From assembly GCF_012726295.1 (NCBI RefSeq), contig NZ_JABAOB010000003.1, forward strand, positions 496,001 through 560,000: a stretch of 64,000 bases of DNA. The letters run 5' to 3'. How positions within the stretch are numbered: position 1 is the first letter of the stretch; each line of letters opens with the position of its first letter. The position numbers and the translations under genes were made by a program. Below the pieces are notes generated by a model. It was given only the letters and a program-made list of their open reading frames with translations, made no database searches and was not told the origin of the DNA. Source of the stretch: Chitinophaga sp. Ak27 (GTDB lineage Bacteria; Bacteroidota; Bacteroidia; Chitinophagales; Chitinophagaceae). Positions 18,379 through 27,427 of this stretch are shown here, piece by piece.

Positions 18379-19890
18379 TCAAAACTGATAGATACCGCTG
18401 TATTTCTTCTGGGCATAGGCAAGGAAATCGCCGAATGCCAGTGGCTTTCCGGTTACCTTTTTACACAATTCGTTAGAAGTATAGAATCTGCCAAAGGGGT
18501 GAATGTTAGTACGCAACCAATCGAGTAATGGCTGATAGTTACCAGTGGCGATACTGTTGTCTAGTCCCGGTACCTGTTGTTGTGCAGCGGTAAAGAACTG
18601 TGCTGCATAGAAGCTGCCCAGGGAATAGGTTGGGAAATAGCCAAAGCTACCGTGCGACCAGTGAATGTCCTGCAATACGCCCTGTACATCATCGGGTACA
18701 GTTACATGCAGGTATCGGTGGTAATATTCATTCCAGGTATGTTTCAGGTCTTTCACGGGTATACTTCCATCTATCAATCCTTTTTCAATTTCATACCGGA
18801 TCATAATATGGAAGTGATAGGTCAATTCATCGGCTTCGGTACGAATCAGGGATGGCTGAACTTTGTTGATAGCGCGATAAAATGCCTCCAGTGTAACGTT
18901 ACCGAGGTTGTCCGGGAATAGTTGCTGTAAACGAGGGTAGTGATGTTGCCAGAAAATAAGGCTGCGTCCAACGTTGTTTTCCCAAAGGCGTGATTGCGAC
19001 TCATGGATGCCCAGGCTGGTAGCTTCACCGCAGGGGAGGCCATATTGTTCGGTAGGCAGACCTTGTTCATATAGTGCATGTCCGCCTTCATGAATGCAGC
19101 TCCAGGTCATGTTACCGAAGTCATTTTCATCGATGCGGGTAGTAACCCTCACATCATGGGGGTTGAAGCTGGTTGTAAACGGATGTTCGGAAATATCCTG
19201 CCTGCCGGCTTGCATATCATATCCCATATTTTCCAGCAGGGAGATCCCGAACTGCCACTGTGTATTCCGTTCGTAGTGCTTGTGGAGAAAATCTTTAGGA
19301 ATGGCAGGTTGCTGTTCTATTTGTGCCAGTAGGGGAGATAAGGCTGTTTTTACTTCTTCGAAGATGGTGTCGAGCATCGTTGTATTTGCACCTTTTTCGT
19401 ACTCGTTGAGAAGGGCGTTGTAGGGATGGTGTTCATATCCAAGGAGATCGGCTTCTTGTTTTTTAAGGGCGATCATTTTAGAAAGTGCCGGAGCAAAGAG
19501 ATCGTAGCTGTTGGCTTTGCGGGCCTTTATCCAGGCATGATAGCTTTCGTTGGTTACCTTGGACATTTCGGCTACAAAAGCAGGCGGATATTTTTTATTT
19601 TTCTCAAAATCTTCCGTGGAGAGCAGAATATTTTTTTGTGCTACCGGATCGAGTGATGACTGGCCTTTGAGGGCTTGCAGTACGGCATCGAGTTCGGGGG
19701 CGGTAAACAATTCGTGTGCGATGGTGCTGAGGGTGGTAATTTGCTGGCCACGGAATCCGGCGCCTTTTTCGGGGAGATAAGTTTCCTGGTCCCAGCCCAA
19801 TACAGCCAGGGCATTTTTTACGTCTGCAATTTTTTGCAGTTTTATTTTGTATTCGGCATATAGTTCTGCTGTAGATTTGCTTCCGGGCAT
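18379..19890 (-). CDS. M32 family metallocarboxypeptidase
   Basis: 503-aa cytoplasmic zinc carboxypeptidase of the Taq/Pfu carboxypeptidase family, which trims C-terminal residues from peptides. The metal-binding HEGGH motif (HExxH type) is at residues 267-271 within CIHEGGHALYEQG. The downstream ligand region LGIHESQSRLWEN supplies the third glutamate. A C-terminal helix bundle contains RTEADELTYHFHIMIRYEIEKGLIDG, strongly conserved in M32 enzymes. Length is standard. It is divergent from the Nif3 gene with only 59 bp between them, so the two promoters must overlap. Confidence 0.93.
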   Translation of the reverse strand: MPGSKSTAELYAEYKIKLQKIADVKNALAVLGWDQETYLPEKGAGFRGQQITTLSTIAHELFTAPELDAVLQALKGQSSLDPVAQKNILLSTEDFEKNKKYPPAFVAEMSKVTNESYHAWIKARKANSYDLFAPALSKMIALKKQEADLLGYEHHPYNALLNEYEKGANTTMLDTIFEEVKTALSPLLAQIEQQPAIPKDFLHKHYERNTQWQFGISLLENMGYDMQAGRQDISEHPFTTSFNPHDVRVTTRIDENDFGNMTWSCIHEGGHALYEQGLPTEQYGLPCGEATSLGIHESQSRLWENNVGRSLIFWQHHYPRLQQLFPDNLGNVTLEAFYRAINKVQPSLIRTEADELTYHFHIMIRYEIEKGLIDGSIPVKDLKHTWNEYYHRYLHVTVPDDVQGVLQDIHWSHGSFGYFPTYSLGSFYAAQFFTAAQQQVPGLDNSIATGNYQPLLDWLRTNIHPFGRFYTSNELCKKVTGKPLAFGDFLAYAQKKYSGIYQF

Positions 19891-19906
19891 AAAATTTATT
19901 TTTTTG

Positions 19907-19914
19907 CAAATTTA
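19907..19914 (-). promoter_or_regulatory. -7 element for the M32 peptidase gene
   Basis: Minus-strand TAAATTTG, an exact TANNTTTG match, ends 16 nt before the ATG at 19890. It lies in the 59-bp divergent gap shared with the Nif3 gene. Confidence 0.4.
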
Positions 19915-19949
19915 GTTGATGCCGTCAATGAACCATTAATTTTTCAGCT

Positions 19950-21044
19950 ATGAAGATCAAAGAGATTATACAGGCGATAGAGGAGTTTGCTCCTGTACAG
20001 TACCAGGAGAGTTATGACAATGCGGGGCTTATATTTGGAAATGCTGGTTGGGAGGTGACTAATGTATTGCTGACACTTGATGCAACGGAAGAAGTAATAG
20101 AAGAGGCGATTGCCCGGGGATGTAACCTGGTGGTTGCCCATCACCCTATTGTTTTTGGGGGATTGAAAAAGATTAATGGAAAAAACTATGTAGAGCGGGT
20201 GGCTATTAAGGCCATCAAACATGATATTGCCGTGTATGCGGCCCATACGAACCTCGATAATGTAAAGAACGGGGTATGCCGGCAGATGGCGGAGAAGTTG
20301 GGGTTAGGAATGTGCCGGGTGTTGCAGCCTAAGCGGGGATTACTGAAAAAGTTATACACATTTGTGCCGGAGGCTGATGTTAACAAGGTAAGAGACGCAT
20401 TATTTGCAGCCGGGGCAGGAAATATTGGTAACTATAGCGAAACGAGCTTCAACGCGCCGGGGTTGGGGTCGTTTAAGGGGTCGGCGGACACTAATCCTTA
20501 CGTGGGTACCCCGGGAAAAAGACATTTTGAGGCAGAAATAAAGTTGGAAGTGATTTTTCCGGTATATTTGGAAGGCAAAATTATAGAGGTGTTACTGGTG
20601 GCCCATCCCTATGAAGAGGTGGCTTATGATGTGGTAAGCCTGGATAATGCATACCAGGAGGTAGGTTCGGGGTTGATAGGCGAGTTACCGGAGGCGATGG
20701 AAGAGATGCAATTTTTGCAGTATGTGAAGCAGCAGTTTCAGGCAGGTTGTGTGAAATACACCCCTTTGCGGGGCAAATCCGTAAAAAAGGTGGCGTTATG
20801 TGGAGGAGCGGGAAGTTTCCTGTTGAAGCAGGCGATTACGGCGGGGGCTGATGCCTACATATCATCAGATTTTAAATATCACGAATTTTTTGATACTGAA
20901 AATCAATTAGTTATAGCAGATATCGGACATTTTGAGAGCGAGCAGTTTACAGTGGAATTATTTTATCATATATTGACTGAAAAATTCCGTAATTTTGCGC
21001 CTCTTAAATCTACGATTAAAACAAACCCGGTAAATTATTTATAA
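19950..21044 (+). CDS. Nif3-like dinuclear metal centre protein
   Basis: 364-aa member of the NIF3/YbgI family (GTP cyclohydrolase I type 2-like), hexameric proteins with a two-metal site. Metal-binding motifs are visible: VVAHHPIVFGGLKKI (about 53-67) and the distant HFESEQF near residue 328. The central insert (about 130-235) is the extra PII-like domain found in the long Nif3 form. The biochemical role is unsettled in the literature. It is followed after 3 bp by a coiled-coil zinc-ribbon protein, a pairing conserved in many bacteria, which suggests a shared function. Confidence 0.9.
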   Translation: MKIKEIIQAIEEFAPVQYQESYDNAGLIFGNAGWEVTNVLLTLDATEEVIEEAIARGCNLVVAHHPIVFGGLKKINGKNYVERVAIKAIKHDIAVYAAHTNLDNVKNGVCRQMAEKLGLGMCRVLQPKRGLLKKLYTFVPEADVNKVRDALFAAGAGNIGNYSETSFNAPGLGSFKGSADTNPYVGTPGKRHFEAEIKLEVIFPVYLEGKIIEVLLVAHPYEEVAYDVVSLDNAYQEVGSGLIGELPEAMEEMQFLQYVKQQFQAGCVKYTPLRGKSVKKVALCGGAGSFLLKQAITAGADAYISSDFKYHEFFDTENQLVIADIGHFESEQFTVELFYHILTEKFRNFAPLKSTIKTNPVNYL

Positions 21045-21047
21045 TAC

Positions 21048-21800
21048 ATGGCAACCGTAAAAGAATACTCCGTTGAAGAAAAATTAGCGTCTGTACTCAG
21101 ATTACAGAAGATTGATTCCAAACTGGATGGAATCCAGGTGCTGAAAGGGGAGTTGCCGATGGAGGTAAAGGACCTGGAAGACGAAATCGAAGGATTGAAC
21201 ACCCGTCAGTCTCATATTGAGAACGAGGTAAAAGGTATCCAGGATTTCGTGGCCAGCAAGAAGAACGCCATCAAAGAGGCTGAAGCGTTGATCAAGAAGT
21301 ATGAGAAGCAGCAGGATAATGTGAAGAATAACCGTGAGTTTGAAGCCATCACCAAGGAAATGGAGATGCAGGCGCTGGAAATCAAGCTGGCTGAAAAGCA
21401 TATCAAGGATGCGAATGAAGAAATAAAAGACAAGAGTCGCGTTCTTGAAATGGCTAAGAAAGCAGTAGCTGATAAAGAAGCTAACCTGAAGCACAAGAAA
21501 GGCGAACTGGAAAAGATCATTGCTGAAACTGATAAAGAAGAGAAAGCTTACCGTAAAGACAGCGAAGAAGCGAAATCCAAGGTAGACCCACGTTTACTGC
21601 AGGCTTACGAAAAGATCCGTAAGAACTACCGTAACGGTCTGGCTGTGGTAACCGTAGAACGCGATTCATGCGGTGGTTGCTTCAACGCTATTCCTCCTCA
21701 ACGTCAGGCAGAAATCCGTCAGCACAAGAAAATTATCGTTTGTGAACACTGTGGCCGTATCCTGGTAGACAACGACCTGGAAGCTACCGTAACGATCTAG
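21048..21800 (+). CDS. Coiled-coil protein with C4 zinc ribbon
   Basis: 250-aa protein. About residues 10-190 form an almost unbroken, charged coiled coil (runs of E, K and L heptads). The C-terminus holds a four-cysteine zinc ribbon: CGGC near 205-208 and CEHCG near 233-237. This is the family with the C4-type zinc-ribbon domain that pairs with Nif3 genes. It lies 3 bp after the Nif3 gene, so the two are co-transcribed, and a strong terminator follows. It probably bridges nucleic acid or protein partners, but no function is established from sequence. Confidence 0.9.
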   Translation: MATVKEYSVEEKLASVLRLQKIDSKLDGIQVLKGELPMEVKDLEDEIEGLNTRQSHIENEVKGIQDFVASKKNAIKEAEALIKKYEKQQDNVKNNREFEAITKEMEMQALEIKLAEKHIKDANEEIKDKSRVLEMAKKAVADKEANLKHKKGELEKIIAETDKEEKAYRKDSEEAKSKVDPRLLQAYEKIRKNYRNGLAVVTVERDSCGGCFNAIPPQRQAEIRQHKKIIVCEHCGRILVDNDLEATVTI

Positions 21801-21826
21801 CCGATAATACTTGTCATAAGAAATTG

Positions 21827-21854
21827 AAAGGGCATCCCATGGATGCCCTTTTTT
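21827..21854 (+). terminator. Terminator of the Nif3/zinc-ribbon operon
   Basis: 11-bp stem AAAGGGCATCC (21827-21837) with GGATGCCCTTT (21841-21851), a 3-nt loop and a T6 tail. Confidence 0.9.
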
Positions 21855-21889
21855 CGTATAGCCCTTTCCGTAAAAAATATACTAATTTA

Positions 21890-21922
21890 TTTAGTTTTGT
21901 TTTACTAATTATATTAGCTTTG
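21890..21922 (+). promoter_or_regulatory. Candidate promoter upstream of the TPR-like gene
   Basis: TAGCTTTG at 21915-21922 matches the Bacteroidota -7 box. TTTA at 21890-21893 is a possible -33 box with a 21-nt spacer. It would give a leader of about 150 nt before the ATG at 22081. Confidence 0.3.
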
Positions 21923-22080
21923 CGATCACTGCGGTTACGCAGGTACCTTGCGTAGTAGTTCTTTTATTTTGTGGCAGGGAATTGGATGGGGCAATGCAAC
22001 TTTAAAAAAATGAATTTGTTTATTTGGGATTTGAGCGATGATATGTGAGATTTGGCCTTTAATTCCGGAATTTTCCCCGT

Positions 22081-23568
22081 ATGCGTATTATTTTTTCTTT
22101 GTTGTTACTGTTGGGTGTAGGGTTGAATGTAAGTGCCAGGCAGAAAGTATATGATTTTAATATCCGTTGCGAACAGGCGTACGATGCAATTATGCAATTA
22201 CGCATAAGTACGGGCAGGGCTTTGCTGGAAGCGGAGAAAAAAGAGCACCCGGATAACCTGGCGCCTTATTTCCTGGACAATTATGCAGACTTCTTTCCCC
22301 TTTTCTTTAATGAAGATGCGGGAGAATATGCGAAGAAAAGAAGTTTAAGGTCGTTCCGGCTCAATAAGCTGTCGGAAGGTCCTTCGGATTCTCCGTATTA
22401 TTTGTATACACAGGCGGCCGTAAAGTTTCAGTGGGCTATGATCAAGATCAAGTTCGATGAAAAGTGGGATGCTACCTGGGAAATCCGGAAAGCATATATG
22501 ATGTTGAAAGAGAATCAACGGCTTTTTCCTGATTTTGTTCCCAACAACTTGTTGCTGGGCGCCATGCAAACAGTATTTGGCACCATCCCCGAAGGATACA
22601 GGTGGATCACCAATATCCTTGGCCTGAAAGGCAGCATGAAGGATGGCATGGCTAATGTGAATAAGTTCATTGAAAGCAATAGCCCGGAAGCAAAAATGTT
22701 CAGGGAGGAATCCTATTACTATTATTGCTACCTGACGCTCTTTATTGTGAATAAACCGGAAGATACCTGGGATTTCCTGCAACGTAAACAACTCGACACC
22801 AAGAATAATTACCTGTTTGCGTTAATGGTGGCTAACCTGGCACTTAATAACCAAAAAGCTGCCACGGGAATTAAGGTATTACAGGAGAGAAATGATACGC
22901 CAGAATATGAAGATATTCAGTACTACAACTATGTAATGGGATTGTTGAAATTAACCAGGCTGGATCCCGATGCGCATGTTTACCTGGAGCGGTTTGTTAA
23001 TAACTTCAAGGGCAAGTTTTATGTGAAAGAGTGTTTACAGCGACTCAGCTGGTATTATTACCTGGAAGGCAACCAGGCGGCGGCAGATAAATACCGGGCC
23101 CTGATCCTTACGAAAGGCGGTGTGGAAACTGACGCAGACAAACAGGCGCTGAAAGAGGCCAAAGCGGGTAAATGGCCGAATCCATTTCTGCTACGAGTGC
23201 GGTTATTAAGCGATGGCGGATATTTCAGCAAAGCGTTAGGGATGTTGCTGACAAAGAAAGCAGCCGATTTTCCTGCCATGGAAGATAAGCTGGAATATGC
23301 CTACCGGCTGGGACGGATATACGATGAGAGCGGACAGGACGACCAGGCCATTGCCATGTACGATGTAACCGTAAAAGTGGGTGTTAACCGGCCGGAATAT
23401 TATGCGGCCAGGGCTTCCCTCCAGATGGGTTATATTTATGAAAAAAGAAATGAAAAAGCCAAAGCACTGGAATGTTATCAGCGTTGCCTGAGCATGAAAG
23501 GGCATGATTATAAGAATTCCCTTGACCAGCGGGCCAAAGCAGGCATTCAGCGGGTAAACGGAACCTGA
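22081..23568 (+). CDS. Exported TPR-like protein of unknown function
   Basis: 495-aa protein with a signal peptide (1-19, ending NVSAR). The rest is all-alpha. The C-terminal third shows tetratricopeptide-like repeats, for example the stretch around KLEYAYRLGRIYDESGQDDQAIAMYD and then AARASLQMGYIYEKRNEKAKALECYQ. The N-terminal part (about 20-250) resembles no domain I can name. It contains many aromatic residues and a central pair YYYYCYLTL. TPR proteins of this kind usually scaffold protein complexes in the periplasm or envelope. It is followed 32 bp later by recN, so the two may share a transcript, but no functional link is evident. Confidence 0.75.
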   Translation: MRIIFSLLLLLGVGLNVSARQKVYDFNIRCEQAYDAIMQLRISTGRALLEAEKKEHPDNLAPYFLDNYADFFPLFFNEDAGEYAKKRSLRSFRLNKLSEGPSDSPYYLYTQAAVKFQWAMIKIKFDEKWDATWEIRKAYMMLKENQRLFPDFVPNNLLLGAMQTVFGTIPEGYRWITNILGLKGSMKDGMANVNKFIESNSPEAKMFREESYYYYCYLTLFIVNKPEDTWDFLQRKQLDTKNNYLFALMVANLALNNQKAATGIKVLQERNDTPEYEDIQYYNYVMGLLKLTRLDPDAHVYLERFVNNFKGKFYVKECLQRLSWYYYLEGNQAAADKYRALILTKGGVETDADKQALKEAKAGKWPNPFLLRVRLLSDGGYFSKALGMLLTKKAADFPAMEDKLEYAYRLGRIYDESGQDDQAIAMYDVTVKVGVNRPEYYAARASLQMGYIYEKRNEKAKALECYQRCLSMKGHDYKNSLDQRAKAGIQRVNGT

Positions 23569-23600
23569 GCTTTCAACATCATAAAGGAATTTCCTTACTT

Positions 23601-25259
23601 ATGTTACAGCGATTAACCATTACGAACTACGCCATTATCGATCACCTGGAAGTAGATTTTTCAGGAAACCTGAATGTGATCACCGGTGAAACCGGTGCAG
23701 GTAAATCAATATTACTGGGCGCACTCTCCCTAATCCTGGGTGAAAGGGCCGACCCTGGAGTATTGTTTGATAAAACCGGGAAATGCATTATCGAAGGCTT
23801 CTTCAAAGTAAAGAAGTCACAGGTGGCCGCTTTCTTCCAGGAACATGAACTAGACCTGGAAGACCAGTTAATCATAAGAAGAGAGATTAGTGCTACCGGT
23901 AAGTCGAGAGCTTTTGTAAATGATACCCCCGTTAATATCTCCCAGCTATCGGAACTGAGCAGCTACCTGGTGGACCTGCACCAGCAATTTGATACCCTGG
24001 CGTTGGGTAACGCCGATTTCCAACGGGAAGTGATTGATGCCCTGGTGAATAAACCGGCGGAAATGCAGCAATATCACCAGGTATATGTACAGTACGTACA
24101 GGTACAAAAGAAATACAAGCAACTGTTTGACAGCCGCGACAGCGCCAATAAAGAACTGGATTATAATCGCTTCCTGCTGGAAGAGTTAACCGATGCGGGT
24201 TTCAGCACACACGAAATAGAAGACCTGGAGTCAGAGTTGCAAACGCTGAGCCATGCAGAAGAAATAAAGAATACGCTGAACCGGGTATATTTTCAGCTGA
24301 AGGAAGATGAACAGCCTATTCTGCAACAACTAAAGCAGTTGCAGTCTTCCCTGCAGGGATTATCTGCTTTTCATAAGGAGATGCCTGCCATTGCTGAACG
24401 GTTGTTGTCGTCTTACCTGGAATTGCAGGATATTGCAGGCGAGGTGGAACAAATCAACGACCAGGTGCAGTACGATGCACAACGCATTGAGCTGGTGAAT
24501 GAAAGAATGGCATTGGGATATCGCCTGTTTAAAAAGCATGGCGTACAAACCACCGATGAGTTGCTGGTCATCAAAGAGGCATTGACCGTAAAAGTGGAAA
24601 ATGTACTGAACCTCGATGAACAGCTGGCGAGCCTGGAACAGGAACAGGCCCGTTTAAAAGAACAACTTCTGCAGCTGGCGGGCGTCATCAGTACCTACCG
24701 CCAGGAACAGGCCATTCCGTTCGAAAAACAGGTGAATGTACTGCTGGCACAGGTAGGCATGCCTAATGCGCGATTAAAGGTAGATATCGTAACCGGTGAG
24801 CTGAATCCATATGGGCAAGACACTATCGACTTTTTATTTGATGCCAATAAGAGTAACCAGTTTGCGCCGGTTGGGAAAGTAGCATCCGGTGGGGAGTTAA
24901 GCCGCCTGATGTTGTGTATTAAATCGTTGGTAGCTCAATCTGTTTCCTTACCTACGCTTATTTTTGATGAAATAGACACCGGTATTTCGGGAGAAGCTGC
25001 CCGCCAGGTAGGTATCATTTTGAAAGGCCTGGCTAAATCGCACCAGATTATCTGTATCACGCACCAACCGCAGATAGCCGGAAAAGCAGACGCACATTAC
25101 TTTGTATACAAGGAAGCCAAAGCGGAGAAAGTAACCACCAGCGTGCGCTTACTATCGGAAGAGGAACGGGTGAACAAAATTGCCCAGATGCTGAGTGGAG
25201 AGAAGCCTACAGCAGCGGCCCTGGAGAATGCGCGGGAGATGCTGGCGATTCCTTCCTAG
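23601..25259 (+). CDS. recN: DNA repair protein RecN
   Basis: 552-aa SMC-like ATPase acting in double-strand break repair. The Walker A motif GETGAGKS is at residues 29-36. Two long coiled-coil arms span about 160-370. The ABC signature SGGELSRLML begins at residue 429, and Walker B (LIFDEIDTGISG) has D456-E457. The H-loop follows in ICITHQPQIAGKAD. Length and order match the family. It is followed by a structured intergenic element with a T-tract. Confidence 0.96.
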   Translation: MLQRLTITNYAIIDHLEVDFSGNLNVITGETGAGKSILLGALSLILGERADPGVLFDKTGKCIIEGFFKVKKSQVAAFFQEHELDLEDQLIIRREISATGKSRAFVNDTPVNISQLSELSSYLVDLHQQFDTLALGNADFQREVIDALVNKPAEMQQYHQVYVQYVQVQKKYKQLFDSRDSANKELDYNRFLLEELTDAGFSTHEIEDLESELQTLSHAEEIKNTLNRVYFQLKEDEQPILQQLKQLQSSLQGLSAFHKEMPAIAERLLSSYLELQDIAGEVEQINDQVQYDAQRIELVNERMALGYRLFKKHGVQTTDELLVIKEALTVKVENVLNLDEQLASLEQEQARLKEQLLQLAGVISTYRQEQAIPFEKQVNVLLAQVGMPNARLKVDIVTGELNPYGQDTIDFLFDANKSNQFAPVGKVASGGELSRLMLCIKSLVAQSVSLPTLIFDEIDTGISGEAARQVGIILKGLAKSHQIICITHQPQIAGKADAHYFVYKEAKAEKVTTSVRLLSEEERVNKIAQMLSGEKPTAAALENAREMLAIPS

Positions 25260-25304
25260 AGTTTAAATAGCCAAAAAGCCGTGGCAGGCTTGGGAAGCAT
25301 ATTT

Positions 25305-25387
25305 AGCTGTTAACCACTGGTAATGCGGCTTTAGCGGGTAAGTCCCCAGCTAAAACCGTTTCACCGGGAGTTAACAGCTTTTTTTTT
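25305..25387 (+). ncRNA. Structured element with U-tract between recN and fabI (terminator or small RNA)
   Basis: Outer 10-bp perfect stem AGCTGTTAAC (25305-25314) with GTTAACAGCT (25370-25379), followed by a 9-T run ending at 25387. Inside, CTGGT pairs with ACCGG, and CGG-TTTAGC-GGG pairs with CCC-GCTAAA-CCG around a TAAGT apex. The nested stem is about 75 nt long, far more than a normal terminator needs. It could be the recN terminator, a stable small RNA 3' end, or a leader element for fabI. Confidence 0.55.
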
Positions 25388-25400
25388 CAACTATAACGAC

Positions 25401-25408
25401 TATTTTTG
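25401..25408 (+). promoter_or_regulatory. -7 element for fabI
   Basis: TATTTTTG matches TANNTTTG and ends 21 nt before the fabI ATG. The position of a -33 box falls in the T-run of the preceding hairpin, so terminator and promoter abut. Confidence 0.45.
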
Positions 25409-25429
25409 CCGAAATTAATTTTTGACCAA

Positions 25430-26242
25430 ATGGCTCATAACTTATTAAAAGGGAAAAAAGGTATCATCTTCGGCGCACTGGATGAAAAATCTATTGCATG
25501 GAGAACTGCCCTGCGTTGCGTGGAAGAAGGCGCTGAAATTGTGCTTACCAATGCCCCTATTGCCCTGCGTATGGGAGAGATCAACAAACTGGCCGAAACC
25601 TGCAAAGCACCTGTTATTCCGGCTGATGTTACCAACATGGATGATCTGACCAACCTGTTCAACAAATCTATGGAGCACTTTGGTGGTAAAGTGGACTTTG
25701 TTCTCCACTCTGTAGCAATGGGTATGAATATTCGTAAAGGCAGAAGCTATACCGACCTGGATTACGACTTTAATCACAAAACATTTGATATCTCTGCGAT
25801 GTCATTGCACCGCGTACTGCAAACAGCTTACAAACTGGATGCATTGAACGAATGGGCCTCTGTCATTGCATTGTCTTATATCGCTGCACAACGGGTATTC
25901 CCTGACTATGGCGAAATGGCGGATGCCAAAGCCTTGCTGGAATCAATTGCCCGCAGCTTCGGTTACCACTACGGTACTGCTAAGAAAGTGCGCGTAAACA
26001 CCATCTCTCAGTCTCCCGTTAAAACCACCGCAGGTGGCGGCGTGAAAGGCTTCGATGGCTTTATGACCTACGCAGATGCAATGAGCCCGCTGGGTAATGC
26101 TACCGCCGATGAATGCGCTAATTATGCAGTCGCCATGTTCTCCGACCTTACCCGGATGGTGACCATGCAGAACCTGTTCCACGACGGCGGTTTCTCTTTC
26201 ACAGGCGTTTCCAAGCCAGTGATCGATCAGATGGAAAAATAA
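25430..26242 (+). CDS. fabI: Enoyl-ACP reductase (NADH)
   Basis: Last reductive step of the type II fatty acid elongation cycle. The 270-aa SDR protein has the FabI N-terminus KKGIIFGALDEKSIAW instead of a classical GxxxGxG. Catalytic residues are Tyr150, Tyr160 and Lys167 in SYIAAQRVFPDYGEMADAK, with the FabI Y-x6-K spacing. The C-terminus carries the substrate-binding loop region MSPLGNATADE. The start at 25430 (MAHNLLKG) is used; a TTG eight codons upstream overlaps the promoter motif. The stop codon touches a long palindromic repeat. Confidence 0.95.
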   Translation: MAHNLLKGKKGIIFGALDEKSIAWRTALRCVEEGAEIVLTNAPIALRMGEINKLAETCKAPVIPADVTNMDDLTNLFNKSMEHFGGKVDFVLHSVAMGMNIRKGRSYTDLDYDFNHKTFDISAMSLHRVLQTAYKLDALNEWASVIALSYIAAQRVFPDYGEMADAKALLESIARSFGYHYGTAKKVRVNTISQSPVKTTAGGGVKGFDGFMTYADAMSPLGNATADECANYAVAMFSDLTRMVTMQNLFHDGGFSFTGVSKPVIDQMEK

Positions 26243-26360
26243 GCGTAAGCTGAAAGCATAAAGCAAAAAGCTATTGTGGAAAATAATCTTAGCGGGTACT
26301 TAAAATCGCTTTGGTTATTCTCCACAATAGCTTTTTGCTTTATGCTTTCAGCTTTACGCT
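26242..26360. repeat. Long palindromic repeat, copy B (after fabI)
   Basis: Arms 26242-26286 and 26315-26360. A 32-bp block matches perfectly, flanked by one 1-nt indel and one mismatch, around a 28-nt centre. The arm has AAAGC units (TGAAAGC, ATAAAGC, AAAAAGC) followed by TATTGTGGA. It overlaps the last base of the fabI stop codon. Confidence 0.9.
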
Positions 26361-26364
26361 ATAA

Positions 26365-26395
26365 TAAAAAAGCCGCACCCTGTCCGGGAGCGGCT
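26365..26395 (-). terminator. Terminator of the DUF2795 gene
   Basis: Stem AGCCGC (26371-26376) with GCGGCT (26390-26395), extended by CCC/GGG inside. On the minus strand a T6 run follows (26365-26370). Confidence 0.8.
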
Positions 26396-26445
26396 CAAAA
26401 ATTATGTGTCATAGTATGAACGGGAGTCGCTATCAGCAGCGCTGG

Positions 26446-26667
26446 TTAATATTCATCTTCATTAAAGAAGAAGTCGTCTTGCGACGGATAATCAGACCAG
26501 ATATCTTCAATCCCCTCGTAAATTTCTCCCTCATCCTCCAGTTCCTGGAGGTTCTCGATTACTTCGATCGGTGCACCGGAACGAATGGCGTAGTCGATAA
26601 GTTCGTCTTTAGTAGCTGGCCATGGAGCGTCCTCCAGGTATGAAGCTAATTCTAAGGTCCAGTACAT
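26446..26667 (-). CDS. Small DUF2795-domain protein
   Basis: 73-aa acidic protein. It opens MYWTLELASYLEDAPWPATKDELIDYAIRS, the pattern of DUF2795 proteins, and ends in a very acidic tail (DDFFFNEDEY). The domain is widespread and its function is unknown. It has its own terminator and a good promoter match, and is divergent from the LolD-type ATPase gene. High similarity among related genomes is expected from the family, but I cannot check it here. Confidence 0.85.
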   Translation of the reverse strand: MYWTLELASYLEDAPWPATKDELIDYAIRSGAPIEVIENLQELEDEGEIYEGIEDIWSDYPSQDDFFFNEDEY

Positions 26668-26698
26668 CGTATTAAAATTTTTACTTTTTAATTTTTCG

Positions 26699-26729
26699 CA
26701 AAAGTATTATTTAATTTGAAATAAACAAC
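26699..26729 (-). promoter_or_regulatory. Promoter of the DUF2795 gene
   Basis: Minus-strand TACTTTTG (26706-26699) is an exact -7 match. GTTG (26729-26726) is a 3-of-4 match to the TTTG -33 box at a 19-nt spacing. The ATG is 31 nt downstream. Confidence 0.5.
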
Positions 26730-26767
26730 TTTTACTATTTTATCGGTTAATTACTTTTCTTTGGGTT

Positions 26768-27427
26768 ATGCTAACCGCTCGCAATGTTACCAAAAATTAT
26801 TCCAATTTACCCATATTAAAAGGGGTAGATATTACTGTCAGTAAAGGAGAGATTGTCACCATAGTAGGGTCTTCCGGAGCAGGTAAAAGTACCCTTCTGC
26901 ATATACTGGGAACCCTGGATACACCTTCTGGTGGTGAAGTATGGCTGAATAATGTCAATCTGACCGGTTTGAAGGGAAACGCCCTGGCTGATTTCAGGAA
27001 CCGTCATATTGGCTTTATCTTTCAGTTCCATCACCTGTTACCCGAGTTTACCGCCCTCGAGAATGTATGTATTCCTGCTTATATTGCCGGTACCCGTAAA
27101 CAGGATGTCAGGAAAAGGGCGGAGTTTCTCCTGGAAACCCTGGGATTGAAAGACCGGCTCGATCATAAGCCCAATGCTCTTTCTGGCGGAGAGCAGCAAA
27201 GAGTAGCCGTAGCCCGCGCCCTGATCAATAACCCGGACGTGGTGATGGCCGATGAACCTACCGGTAACCTCGACTCCCGCAACGCCCGGGAACTGCATAA
27301 CCTATTCCTGGAGCTCCGGGATAAGCTACAGCAAACCTTTATTATCGTTACTCACAATGAAGAACTGGCGCCGTTGAGCGATCGGCAGCTGGTAATGAAA
27401 GACGGCAAAATTATTTCCGGTGATTAA
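26768..27427 (+). CDS. ABC transporter ATP-binding protein, LolD type
   Basis: 219-aa ATPase of the MacB/LolD subfamily. Walker [10 protein letters not shown] is at 34-42, the Q-loop is in [16 protein letters not shown], the signature [15 protein letters not shown] is near 138-152, Walker [14 protein letters not shown] is near 158-170, and the H-loop is VTHNEELA. The sequence HHLLPEF is typical for LolD, which powers lipoprotein release from the inner membrane. No LolC/E permease is adjacent, so the partner must be encoded elsewhere. Its TAA shares the TTAA tetranucleotide with the stop of the convergent HDAC-family gene. Confidence 0.88.
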   Translation: MLTARNVTKNYSNLPILKGVDITVSKGEIVTIVGSSGAGKSTLLHILGTLDTPSGGEVWLNNVNLTGLKGNALADFRNRHIGFIFQFHHLLPEFTALENVCIPAYIAGTRKQDVRKRAEFLLETLGLKDRLDHKPNALSGGEQQRVAVARALINNPDVVMADEPTGNLDSRNARELHNLFLELRDKLQQTFIIVTHNEELAPLSDRQLVMKDGKIISGD

